A stretch of 64,000 bases of DNA. Origin: Sandaracinus amylolyticus (lineage in GTDB: Bacteria > Myxococcota_A > Polyangia > Polyangiales > Sandaracinaceae). Below are positions 8,312 through 16,437 of the stretch, piece by piece. The stretch is from contig NZ_CP011125.1 of the NCBI RefSeq assembly GCF_000737325.1, positions 9,796,001 to 9,860,000 on the forward strand, given 5' to 3'. Under the pieces are notes generated by a model. That model saw only the letters and a list, made by a program, of their open reading frames with translations, was not told the DNA's origin and did no database searches. The translations under genes and the position numbers were made by a program. The first letter of the stretch is position 1. Every line of letters starts with the position of its first letter.

Positions 8312-8959
8312 TCACAGGGGGCTGCGCGTGATGTTCTCCATCACCAATCGGTAGCCGAACCAGCCGTTGTCGAGCTCCACGCGCGTGGGCGGAGGCGCGC
8401 TGGGATCGGGCGAGAGCCCGCCCTCGTAGGTGATGCGGATCACGCCCTCGACGCCCTCGCGCGCGAAGCTGCGCGCGAGGAGGCGACCGTCGGCCCACGT
8501 CTCGTCGAGGATCTCGGGCCCCGTCGCGGTGGTGATCTCGTCCGTGTGCGCGCCGTCGGCGCGCGCCGCGTCGAGCCCGAAGAGCCACGTGCGGTGCACG
8601 TCGACGAGCATGAAGCGCGGCGGGAACGGCAGCTCGCGCGGGAGCTGCGACTCGAAGCGCGGCTCGGCGTCGCCTTCTTGTGCGAGCGTGAACGCGCGCG
8701 AGCCGTGCGGGCCGAGCGCGACCATCACCAGCGCGTCACCGCGCTTCTCGAGGAGCGCGCGGAACGTGTCGCTGCCCTCGGCGTGCACGGCGGTGATCTG
8801 GTGATCGATCGCGAAGTCGGCGCGGTACGTCGACGGCGCGCGCACCGGCCCGGCGTAGTCCTGCGGAAGGGTCCTGGAGGTCGCTCCGGGGCCGCAGCCG
8901 AGCGCGAGCGCGAGGAGGATCGTGGTGAGGATGGTGCGCATCGAGGGCATGGAGAGCAT
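8312..8959 (-). CDS. DUF3261 family lipoprotein, aryl-polyene cluster type
   Basis: 215 residues. A short signal with a lipobox (ILLALALGC) is followed by a beta-rich domain with repeated RTWLFGLDA and GRLLARSF-like strands, matching the DUF3261 lipoproteins that accompany MMPL exporters in aryl-polyene clusters. It lies 18 bp downstream of the MMPL gene on the same strand, the same partnership as in those clusters (ApeN beside ApeM in E. coli naming). It is probably anchored in the outer membrane and takes part in moving or anchoring the product. Translation could begin at the ATG at 8959 or at the third Met (8941), which leaves a more normal lipoprotein signal. Function of the family is not biochemically proven. 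Confidence 0.72.
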   Translation of the reverse strand: MLSMPSMRTILTTILLALALGCGPGATSRTLPQDYAGPVRAPSTYRADFAIDHQITAVHAEGSDTFRALLEKRGDALVMVALGPHGSRAFTLAQEGDAEPRFESQLPRELPFPPRFMLVDVHRTWLFGLDAARADGAHTDEITTATGPEILDETWADGRLLARSFAREGVEGVIRITYEGGLSPDPSAPPPTRVELDNGWFGYRLVMENITRSPL

Positions 8960-8977
8960 GGGCGCGGATCGCAGTGG

Positions 8978-11359
8978 TCACGAGGGCTTGCGTGTGCCCG
9001 CGAGCAAGAGCGCCATCGGCGAGAAGACGAGCGCCAGGCCGACGCCGACCGATGCCATGAGCCCGAGCGCGCGCATCGCGGGGTGCGTGCTCGCGGCGAG
9101 CAGACCGAACGAGATCACGGTCGTGATGCACGCGACGGTGATGCCGACCATCGTCGTCGCGACACCGCGGGGGTCGTCGCGCGACTCGATGAGGAACACC
9201 GCGAAGTCCTCGGCCATCGAGAGCACGAGGAGCGCGCCGACGAGGTGCATCAGGTTCGCGGGCTCGCCGAGCAGACCGAGCACGCCGAGCGCGGTCGCCG
9301 CGGCGAGCAATGCGGGCGCGACCGACGCGAGCCCGAGCCGGACGCTGCGATATCGCGCGACGCAGAGCCCGAGCACGACGAGCATGCCGACCGCGAGCAG
9401 CTCGAGCGTGCGCGCGCGGAACTCGCGGTACGCGCTCGCGAGGAACTCGCCCTGATCGAAGTACGCGACGCCCTCGAGCGACGCGAGGCGTGCGCGCAGC
9501 GCGGCCGAGTCGGACACGCCTTCGACGAACGCGAGATACGCGACGCGATCGCTCGAGAGATGCACGCGGAAGGGGCGCACCAGATCGGCGATCGGGCTCG
9601 CCATCAGCGCCTCGTAGGTGAGCGGCTCGGGCGCCGGCGCGGCGAGCGACGCGCGGAACGGCTCGAACATCGAGGGCACGAAGCCCTCGCGCTCGAGCGC
9701 GGTGATCGTGCGGTCGGCGAGGGCGGGCGCGTTGCGGACGGCGTCGTCGACGCCGCGCTGGGTCGCGATCGAACGCACGAGGTGATGCGCCGAGCGGAAC
9801 GCGCGCAGCTCGCCCGCGTCGCGCGCACGGGTGAGCGCCTCGAACGCGCGCTCCGCGCGAGCGAGCGCCTCTTCGTCGTCGCGCCCGGTCGCGATCACCA
9901 GCCGGCCGGCCTCGCCCTGCGCGACGCGCGAGCGCACTGCCGCGTCCTCGGCGAGCCACTCGGGATCCGCCTGGTTCAGCGCGCGGATGTCGTCGACCCA
10001 CGCGAGCTGCGGGATCCCGATCGCCGCGATCACGAGCGCGACGATCGGCAGCGCGAGGAACGGCGCGCGATGCGACTGGAGGCGACGCCAGAGACGGAAC
10101 GCGACGTCCGCGGCGGCGCGCGTGATGCGCGGCGGCTCGCTGCGCATCGGCATCCACGGCGGGACCATCACGCGCGTGGAGAGCAGCGCCGCGGTGACGC
10201 CCACCGCCGCGAAGAGCGCCATCTCGCGCATGCCGGGGAACGCGGTCCAGCCGAGCCCCGCGAGGCCCGCGATCGTCGTGCTCGCGCCGAGCGCGAGCCC
10301 CGGCCAGATCGTGCGCATGGTCGCCTCGGGCCCGCGCGCGTCGGGCTCGAGGACGTGGTGGTTCACGTAGTGCGAGACGTAGTCGATGCCCACGCCGAGC
10401 AGCGACGAGCCGAACGCGAACGTGATGCCGTGCACGCTGCCGAAGACGAGCCGGCACGCCGCCGTCGCGGCGACCGTGCCCACCGCGAGCGGGATGCCGC
10501 CGAGCAGGAGGAAGCGCGGCCCGCGATAGAGCGCGAGGAAGAGCACCACCACGCCGAGGGTCGAGAGCGTCGAGATGCGCTGCACGTCCTCGCGGATGTC
10601 GTGCTCGGCGCGGCGCGCGAAGCGGTGCACGCCCGCTTGCTCGACCCGCAGCGATCCGCCGTGCGCGTCGATCAGCGCGCGCGTCTCGCGATCGATCGCG
10701 TCGAGCAGCGGACCGATGCGCGCGGTGTCGAAGCTCGGCGCCTCGCTCGCGAGCAGCACGAGGGCCCAGCCGTCCTGGCTGACGAGCTGACCGTCGATCA
10801 CGCGCGGACCGCCCTCGGCCGAGCCCTGCAGACGCCGCAGGTGATCGAGGAAGGCGAGCAGCGGATCTTCCTGCGCGACGCGCCGCACCAACATCGCGGT
10901 CGGGCCCGTGACCTCGCGCTCGAGGCGCACCGCGGCCACCCGCAGCGCGTCGTCGCTCAGGTGCGCGCGCGCTTCCTCGGGCGTGTCCGCGAAGAACGCG
11001 TAGCGACGCGCGAAGTAGAGCTCGTAGAACGCGCGCTCCACCTCGGCGGGCGGTCCGCTGCGCACCCACGCGACGCCCTCGATGGTGCGCAGCCGATCGG
11101 CGAAGGTGCGCGCGGCCGCGATCGACGTGGGCTCGTCCTCGGCGCGGATCGCGATGACGATCGTGCGCGAGAGCTCGGAGTCGATCACCTGGCGCGCGAC
11201 GTCGGCGAGCTCGCGATCCTCGCTCGACGGGATGAACTGCGAGATCTCGTGGCGGACGCGCAGATCGTGGAACGCCCACACGCCGATCGCGGCGGTCACG
11301 AGCGCGAGCACGATCGACACGATGCGACCGCGCCGCCGGTCCGACTGGGGTTCGCTCAC
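8978..11359 (-). CDS. MMPL/RND family lipid exporter
   Basis: 793 residues with the two-fold RND layout: an N-terminal helix, a large periplasmic loop of about 230 residues, a first block of helices near residues 255-430 (with GSSLLGVGIDYVSHY), a second helix and loop, and a second block from about 650. The second block has MAEDFAVFLIESRDDPRG, the position where such pumps carry their proton-relay acidic residues. MMPL proteins export lipids or lipid-linked polyenes from the inner membrane. Directly followed by the DUF3261 lipoprotein. Together with the LolA, thioesterase, ammonia-lyase, acyltransferase and glycosyltransferase genes at 13837-18197 it forms the accessory half of an aryl-polyene-type system. 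Cargo inferred only. Confidence 0.88.
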   Translation of the reverse strand: MSEPQSDRRRGRIVSIVLALVTAAIGVWAFHDLRVRHEISQFIPSSEDRELADVARQVIDSELSRTIVIAIRAEDEPTSIAAARTFADRLRTIEGVAWVRSGPPAEVERAFYELYFARRYAFFADTPEEARAHLSDDALRVAAVRLEREVTGPTAMLVRRVAQEDPLLAFLDHLRRLQGSAEGGPRVIDGQLVSQDGWALVLLASEAPSFDTARIGPLLDAIDRETRALIDAHGGSLRVEQAGVHRFARRAEHDIREDVQRISTLSTLGVVVLFLALYRGPRFLLLGGIPLAVGTVAATAACRLVFGSVHGITFAFGSSLLGVGIDYVSHYVNHHVLEPDARGPEATMRTIWPGLALGASTTIAGLAGLGWTAFPGMREMALFAAVGVTAALLSTRVMVPPWMPMRSEPPRITRAAADVAFRLWRRLQSHRAPFLALPIVALVIAAIGIPQLAWVDDIRALNQADPEWLAEDAAVRSRVAQGEAGRLVIATGRDDEEALARAERAFEALTRARDAGELRAFRSAHHLVRSIATQRGVDDAVRNAPALADRTITALEREGFVPSMFEPFRASLAAPAPEPLTYEALMASPIADLVRPFRVHLSSDRVAYLAFVEGVSDSAALRARLASLEGVAYFDQGEFLASAYREFRARTLELLAVGMLVVLGLCVARYRSVRLGLASVAPALLAAATALGVLGLLGEPANLMHLVGALLVLSMAEDFAVFLIESRDDPRGVATTMVGITVACITTVISFGLLAASTHPAMRALGLMASVGVGLALVFSPMALLLAGTRKPS

Positions 11360-11440
11360 AGCGCGGCGATGATGCGACGCGCGCCCACGCTCGTCACGGA
11401 AGACGTCGCGATCGCAGTCGTGCGATGATCACGTCGCGAG

Positions 11441-12076
11441 ATGCGGCTCCGAGTGATCGGCTACTGGCGCAGCGTGAACGAGCGCGATTCGTCGCTGCCC
11501 GATCCGCGCGACTTCATCGATCCCGAGTGGGACGGCGCCGAACGGGACGTCGTCGTCGACTACCTCCGGCAGGGCCGTCGGATGGCCGCATTCCACGGCT
11601 TCTCACGGTGCCGGCTCTGCGGATCGACGAACGGGAGCCAGGAGCTCACCGACTTCACGTACGTGTGGCCCGAGGGGTACGCGCACTACGTCGCGGAGCA
11701 CGGAGTGAAGCCGCCGGAGGAGTTCGTCGAGCACGTGAGGAACGAGCTCGTCCGGTTGGGCACGATCGAGCCCGATCTCGATTGGTGGCGCGAGCAGCGC
11801 GGTCCGAGCAAGGCGCGGCACTGGCTGCGCTATCGCGTCGAGATCGGCCCGTGCGACGTGCGCGCGACGAACATCATCCAGCAGATCGCGGGGGGCGTGC
11901 TGGGCTGGGATCGCGCCGAGCGCATCTACACCGAGCTCGCGCGCAAGGGCAGCGCGCGCATCACGCTCAGCGATCGCCGGCTCGCCGACGACGTGCGCGA
12001 GCGGCTCACCGGCGCGCGCGTGGCGTGCACGATCGTCGAAGAGCGCGTGCCCGCGCCCGACACGCTGCTCGGGTGA
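11441..12076 (+). CDS. Protein of unknown function, partner of the DNA methyltransferase
   Basis: 211 residues. I do not recognise the family by name. The N-terminal half has a distinctive block: PDPRDFIDPEWDGAERDVV, a CRLCGSTNG element with two cysteines, then TDFTYVWPEGYAHYVAEHGV. The last 60 residues (ATNIIQQIAGGVLGWDRAER, then SDRRLADDVRERLTGA) look like the small alpha/beta fold of ribosomal L7/L12 C-terminal domains, which is a shape-level guess. Its stop overlaps the GTG of the methyltransferase by four bases, so the two are coupled. It is divergent from the MMPL gene. A regulator, specificity factor or cognate enzyme of the methyltransferase is possible; nothing in the sequence decides. 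Confidence 0.7.
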   Translation: MRLRVIGYWRSVNERDSSLPDPRDFIDPEWDGAERDVVVDYLRQGRRMAAFHGFSRCRLCGSTNGSQELTDFTYVWPEGYAHYVAEHGVKPPEEFVEHVRNELVRLGTIEPDLDWWREQRGPSKARHWLRYRVEIGPCDVRATNIIQQIAGGVLGWDRAERIYTELARKGSARITLSDRRLADDVRERLTGARVACTIVEERVPAPDTLLG

Positions 12077-13287
12077 CGACCTCGACGTTCCTCGCGAACC
12101 AGCGGCTGCCGATCCACCGGTGGTTCCGCTACTCCGCGGGGTTCTCCGGCGCGTGGGCCGAGGCCGTGATCCGCGAGCGGACGAGCGCGCATCACACGAT
12201 CCTCGACCCATTCGCCGGCGTCGCGACCACGCTCGTGGCGGCGCAGCTCGCGGGGCGTCACGCGCTCGGGGTCGAAGCGCATCCGTTCGTCGCGCGCATC
12301 GCGCGCGCGAAGCTCACGCCGTGTGATCCCGATGCGCTCGAGCGCGCCGCGCAATCCGTTCTCGCCCACGCCGAGTCGCTCCCCCGCGAAGCCGCGTGCG
12401 ACGACGAGCCCGAGCTGCTCCGCGCGTCGTACTCGCCCGACGCGCTCGCCGATCTACGTCGCCTCCATCGCGCGATCGAAGCCCAGGGCGAGCACCCACT
12501 GCTCTGGCTCGCGCTGGTCGCGATCCTCCGCGCATGCTCGAGCGCCGGCACCGCGCCCTGGCAATACGTGCTGCCGAACCGGCGCAAGGCGCGCGTCGCC
12601 ATGCCATTCGTGCGATTTCCGATGCAAACCGCGCTCATGAGCGCCGATCTGTGCGCGGGGCGCACGAGTGCAGTGCTCCATCACGACGACGCGCGTACCT
12701 GCGCCTCGATCGCCGATGCTTCGGTCGATCTCGTCCTCACCTCACCGCCCTACCCGAACAACTACGACTACGCCGACGCGACGCGCCTCGAGCAGACGTT
12801 CTTCGGCGATGTCCGCGAGTGGCGCGATCTCCACACGACCACGCGCCGTCATCTCGTGCGCGCGTGCTCGCAGCACACCGCCGCGGATCGTCTCGCGCTC
12901 GGCGATCTCCTCGCCGATCCCCACGTCGCGCCGATCCGCGATGCGCTCACCGGCGTGTGCGAAGCGCTCGCCGCGATCCGCGCGTCGAAGCCCGGCAAGA
13001 AGACCTATCACACGATGATCGCCGCGTACTTCGTCGATCTCGCGCGCGTGTGGCAGGCCCTCGCGCGCGTGGTGCGACCCGGCGGCGAGGTCTGCTTCGT
13101 CATCGGCGACTCCGCGCCCTACGGCGTGCACGTCCCGGTCGACGACTGGCTCGCTCGGCTCGCCGACGCCGCGGGCTTCACTCCGACGCGCACCCGCGAG
13201 ATCCGCGCGCGCAACGTGAAGTGGAAGAACCGCAAGCACCGAGTCCCGCTGCGCGAGCTCGAGCTCTGGCTCACCCGCCGCCGATAG
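12073..13287 (+). CDS. Site-specific DNA methyltransferase (N6-adenine or N4-cytosine)
   Basis: 404 residues. The SAM-binding motif I is DPFAGVATTLVAAQLAG (about residue 40) and the catalytic motif IV is SPPYPNNYDY (about 222), the SPPY form common in N4-cytosine and some N6-adenine enzymes. Motif I comes first with about 180 residues between, and a late strand VVRPGGEVCFVIGD completes the fold; the C-terminus KWKNRKHRVPLRELELW is basic and may contact DNA. The GTG start overlaps the upstream stop (GTGA). No restriction endonuclease is recognisable beside it, so it is either solitary or pairs with the unknown upstream protein. The two-gene unit sits between the two halves of the polyene-type cluster. 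Confidence 0.82.
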   Translation: MTTSTFLANQRLPIHRWFRYSAGFSGAWAEAVIRERTSAHHTILDPFAGVATTLVAAQLAGRHALGVEAHPFVARIARAKLTPCDPDALERAAQSVLAHAESLPREAACDDEPELLRASYSPDALADLRRLHRAIEAQGEHPLLWLALVAILRACSSAGTAPWQYVLPNRRKARVAMPFVRFPMQTALMSADLCAGRTSAVLHHDDARTCASIADASVDLVLTSPPYPNNYDYADATRLEQTFFGDVREWRDLHTTTRRHLVRACSQHTAADRLALGDLLADPHVAPIRDALTGVCEALAAIRASKPGKKTYHTMIAAYFVDLARVWQALARVVRPGGEVCFVIGDSAPYGVHVPVDDWLARLADAAGFTPTRTREIRARNVKWKNRKHRVPLRELELWLTRRR

Positions 13288-13359
13288 AACGCGCCGCTCG
13301 CACCACCGAATCCGCCACGGCGTGGTCGCGCCGCACGGCGGAGCGGAGACTCTCGCTCG

Positions 13360-13833
13360 ATGGGCCCCTCGGTCGTCCTCCTCGACATGGTGCAGGCGCG
13401 CTCGCGACAGCGCGCGGTGCGCGCGATGCTCGGTGCCGCGCTCTCGGCGGCCGGCCTCGTCGGCGTCTATCTCTTCGCGTCCGACATGCTCGCGCGCGCC
13501 GCGATGAACCCGATGGGCCGCAGCGCGGGCGGGTACGTCTGCGCCGCCGTCGGAGGCCTGCCCTGCCTCGTCGCGCTCGGCCTGGCGCTCATCACGATCG
13601 TCGAAGCGCGTGGGGGCGGCCCCGACGCGCGCTTCCTGATCGAGCGCTGGAGCTCGATCGCGAGCGCGCAGAAGAAGATCACGACCTACACGATGAAGGG
13701 CGCCGAGGTGGGCAGCACCGCGTCGATCATCATCACCGAGCAGGGCGGTGCGCAGACCGAGATCACGGTGCGCGCCGCCGACGTCGATCGCGCGGTCGCG
13801 CAGATCAACGCCGAGCTCTCGATCCGCCGCTGA
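13360..13833 (+). CDS. Small inner-membrane protein of unknown function
   Basis: 157 residues with two predicted membrane helices (AMLGAALSAAGLVGVYLFA and the GGLPCLVALGLALITIV segment) and a C-terminal soluble domain of about 75 residues containing KKITTYTMKGAEVGSTASI and an ITEQGG turn. GGAG lies upstream of the ATG at 13360. It runs convergent with the LolA-like gene, whose stop is only four bases away. I see no family signature. It may belong to the methyltransferase unit (72 bp upstream) or be independent. Confidence 0.65.
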   Translation: MGPSVVLLDMVQARSRQRAVRAMLGAALSAAGLVGVYLFASDMLARAAMNPMGRSAGGYVCAAVGGLPCLVALGLALITIVEARGGGPDARFLIERWSSIASAQKKITTYTMKGAEVGSTASIIITEQGGAQTEITVRAADVDRAVAQINAELSIRR

Positions 13834-13836
13834 GCG

Positions 13837-14469
13837 TCACTGCAGCGAGAACACGCGCGCGGCTTCGGCCGCGGTGTAGCGACGTCGCGTGTTCACGTCG
13901 GAGAACGTCGTCGTCGTCACGTCGCCGCTCACCTCGGTCATCACCATCGTGCGCAGCGACGTGCCCTCGCCCTCGAACCGGATCTCGCGCAGGAAACGAT
14001 CGAGCGGCGACGCGCGCGGCGCGAGCGTCAGAGTCCAATTGGCACCCTCGCGCGGCGTGAACTGCACGCGATAGACACGCTCCAGCGCCGCGCGATCGCC
14101 GCGCAGCAATTCCGAGAACGTGTCGACGAAGCTGCGCACGACCGGCTGCGCCGCGAGGTCGATGCGCTCCACGCGCCCGCCCTCGCTCATGCGCAGCTCG
14201 TCGCCGTCGATGAGCACGACCTGCGGGCTCGGCGACGTCGTGCGGCGCGCCAGTCGTCCCGGCCGCATGTAGTGCACGGTGCCTTCGCTGATCGCGGGCA
14301 CGCTGAGCAGCGCGATCCGCTTCTCCTCGCGGAACCGCAGCTCCATGCCCTCGACGCCGCGGAAGCTCGCGAGGATCGCGTCGAGCGACGGCGCGCCCTG
14401 CTGCGCGCTCGTCACGCTCGCGACGAGCATCGACGCACTAAGAAGGAGAAATGCGCTCCAGGATCTCAC
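13837..14469 (-). CDS. LolA-like outer-membrane lipoprotein carrier, aryl-polyene type
   Basis: 210 residues with a cleavable signal peptide (MRSWSAFLLLSASMLVASVTSAQ). The mature part follows the LolA plan: a helix, then FREEKRIALLSVPAISEGTV, MRPGRLARRTTSP and LIDGDELRM strands forming half a barrel. True LolA carries lipoproteins across the periplasm; the version in aryl-polyene clusters (ApeL type) is thought to shuttle the hydrophobic product instead. Its start lies 32 bp inside the thioesterase gene, so the two are tightly coupled, and it is the last gene of the five-gene operon. The MMPL exporter that normally follows is displaced to 8978-11359. Confidence 0.8.
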   Translation of the reverse strand: MRSWSAFLLLSASMLVASVTSAQQGAPSLDAILASFRGVEGMELRFREEKRIALLSVPAISEGTVHYMRPGRLARRTTSPSPQVVLIDGDELRMSEGGRVERIDLAAQPVVRSFVDTFSELLRGDRAALERVYRVQFTPREGANWTLTLAPRASPLDRFLREIRFEGEGTSLRTMVMTEVSGDVTTTTFSDVNTRRRYTAAEAARVFSLQ

Positions 14470-14878
14470 GCGGCGTCTCCAGCAGCATCTCGCCGTCGGG
14501 ACGCGTCGTGACCAGCACGGTCACGCCGCGCGCGGCGCGTTTGCCCGTCTTCTTGCTGACGACCTCGTACGCGATGCCGATGCGCGGATCGCGCTCGCAG
14601 AACCATGCCTTCACGCTGAACGGCTCGCCATATCGCAGCGGCGAGACGTGGCGCGAGCGCGTCTCGATCACGTACCAGTGGAAGCCCAGCGAGACGAGAT
14701 CGGGCGCGTCCACGCGATGCCTGCGCTGCAGCGCCTGACGCGCGATCTCGAAGTACTTGTAGTAGTGCCCGTGCCACGCGACGAGCAGCGGATCGACGTC
14801 GTGGAACGGCACTTCGAGATCGACGATGACCGCGTCGTCCGGCGGCTTCTCGCGCAGCCCGCGATCGACGCCGCTCAT
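14438..14878 (-). CDS. Hot-dog acyl-CoA/ACP thioesterase (4-hydroxybenzoyl-CoA thioesterase type)
   Basis: 146 residues from the ATG at 14878, which overlaps the ammonia-lyase stop (ATGA). The hot-dog start VPFHDVDPLLVAWHGHYYKYFEIAR has the conserved Asp and the W/H-G-x-Y-Y-K-Y-x-E helix of the 4HBT family, and the C-terminal strand is RGVTVLVTTRP. Such enzymes release acyl groups from CoA or ACP; in aryl-polyene clusters the ApeK-type thioesterase takes part in initiating or releasing the chain. Length and motifs are intact. Substrate inferred from context only. Confidence 0.85.
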   Translation of the reverse strand: MSGVDRGLREKPPDDAVIVDLEVPFHDVDPLLVAWHGHYYKYFEIARQALQRRHRVDAPDLVSLGFHWYVIETRSRHVSPLRYGEPFSVKAWFCERDPRIGIAYEVVSKKTGKRAARGVTVLVTTRPDGEMLLETPREILERISPS

Positions 14879-16437
14879 GCGCGCGCCTCCGGCACCGTCC
14901 ACGCGATCTCGCCGAGCGGCAGCGCGTCGTCGCGATAGAGCTCGAGCACGGCCTGGATGTCGACGTCCATGCGGCGATCCGCTTCGTTCACCGGCACGAC
15001 GCGACGCACCGCATCGCGCATCTCCGCGCTGCGCGGGTGGCAGTGCCCCTGGCCGCGCAGATCGACCGCCTGACACACGGTGAGCAGGTGGATCGCGGCG
15101 ACCGTCTCCGTCAGGTCCAGCACCCTCACGCACTCGCGCGCCGAGATCGTCCCCATCGAGACCTTGTCCTGGTTGTACGACTCGGTGCTGCGGCTGAAGA
15201 CGCTCGCGGGCATCGACATCTTCAACGCCTCGGCCGCGAGGGCCGACGCGCTGATCTCCATCGCCTTGAACCCGTGGTGGGTCGGGCGATCGATCCCGCT
15301 GCGCATCACGAGGTTCGCGGGCAATCCCGCGTTCGTCGCGGGGTTGCAGAGCATCCCGACCTGACGATCGAGCAGGTCGGCCACGTTCGCGACCACGTTC
15401 TTCATCGTGTCGGTCACGAGGCACGCGTGACCGCCGTAGAAGTTCCCGCCGTGCAGCACGCGACCCTCGGGCGCGCTCGACGAGTAGCCCTCGATGATCG
15501 GGTTGTCGTTGACCCCGTTGATCTCGGTCTCGAGCATCCGCCGCATCCACGGCAGACAATCGAGGATCAGCCCGATCACGTGGGGCGCGCAGCGGATCGA
15601 GTAGCGATCCTGCACGCGCGCCGGGGTGTTGCGGTGGTGCACGCCGGCGCGGATCCACTGCGCGGCCTGGCGCTGCCCGGGGTGGTTCTTGAGCTCGAAG
15701 ATCCGATCGTCGAAGTGGTCCGGCACGCCGTGCAGGACGTCCGACGCCATCGCGGAGATCGTGCACGCGAAGCGCGCGAGCTTGAGCGCGCGCGTCCACG
15801 ACAGGCATCCGAGCGCGCTCATCACGCTCGTGCCGTTCATGATCGCGAGCGACTCCTTGGGGCGCAGGTTCATCGGCTGGAGCCCGAGCTCCGCGAGCGC
15901 GTGCGGGGCGTTCACGAGCTTCCCGTGGAACCAGCACTCACGCTCGCCCGCGAGCAGCGCGCCGATGTAGCTGAGCGGCGTGAGATCGCCGCTCGCACCG
16001 ACGCTGCCTTCTTCGGGGATCGCCGCGACGCAACCGCGCGCGACGAGCTCGCACATGCGATCGAGCAGCTCCTGGCGCACGCCGCTGAAGCCCTGCGCGA
16101 GCGAGTTCGCGCGCACCGCCATGATCGCCGCCGCCGCGTTCTCGCCGAAGAGCGCGCCGGTCCCGCAGCCGTGATAACGCACGAGGTTGAGCGGCATCTC
16201 CTCCGCGACCTCGACCGGCACGTGGAACTCGACCGACGCGCCGAAGCCCGTGGTCACGCCGTAGATCGTGCGCGCGCCCGCGAGCGCGTCGTCGATCAGC
16301 TTGCGGCTCTGCGCGATACGCTCGCGCACCGCGGGGTCGGCCGAGATCGCCGGCACGGCGCGCTTCTCCGCGATCGCGCAGACGTGCTCGATCGTCATCG
16401 GCTCGTGGCCGAGCGGCAGGATCGCGAGCTCACCCAT
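14875..16437 (-). CDS. HAL/PAL/TAL family aromatic amino acid ammonia-lyase
   Basis: 520 residues. The enzyme removes ammonia from His, Tyr or Phe with the self-made MIO group; the Ala-Ser-Gly triad is at residues 148-150 in VGASGDLTPLSY. The catalytic Tyr is in IYGVTTGFG (Tyr59). The selectivity pair, which is Ser-His in histidine enzymes, His-Leu in the Rhodobacter tyrosine enzyme and Phe-Leu in plant phenylalanine enzymes, is Tyr88-His89 here. NPIIEG, HGGNFYGG and QDKVSMGT are intact. No hut genes are near, while a thioesterase, LolA, acyltransferase and glycosyltransferase are, as in aryl-polyene and flexirubin clusters, where such lyases are thought to make the aryl starter. The start abuts the acyltransferase stop directly. 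Confidence 0.9.
   Translation of the reverse strand: MGELAILPLGHEPMTIEHVCAIAEKRAVPAISADPAVRERIAQSRKLIDDALAGARTIYGVTTGFGASVEFHVPVEVAEEMPLNLVRYHGCGTGALFGENAAAAIMAVRANSLAQGFSGVRQELLDRMCELVARGCVAAIPEEGSVGASGDLTPLSYIGALLAGERECWFHGKLVNAPHALAELGLQPMNLRPKESLAIMNGTSVMSALGCLSWTRALKLARFACTISAMASDVLHGVPDHFDDRIFELKNHPGQRQAAQWIRAGVHHRNTPARVQDRYSIRCAPHVIGLILDCLPWMRRMLETEINGVNDNPIIEGYSSSAPEGRVLHGGNFYGGHACLVTDTMKNVVANVADLLDRQVGMLCNPATNAGLPANLVMRSGIDRPTHHGFKAMEISASALAAEALKMSMPASVFSRSTESYNQDKVSMGTISARECVRVLDLTETVAAIHLLTVCQAVDLRGQGHCHPRSAEMRDAVRRVVPVNEADRRMDVDIQAVLELYRDDALPLGEIAWTVPEARA

Noticed and set aside
7403-11428. Very long plus-strand open frame opposite the MMPL gene
   Set aside because: It mirrors the real minus-strand genes; the translation is Arg/Ala/Glu/His-rich without any domain, as usual for antisense frames at this GC content. 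The same goes for 4500-7661 and 30246-32192.
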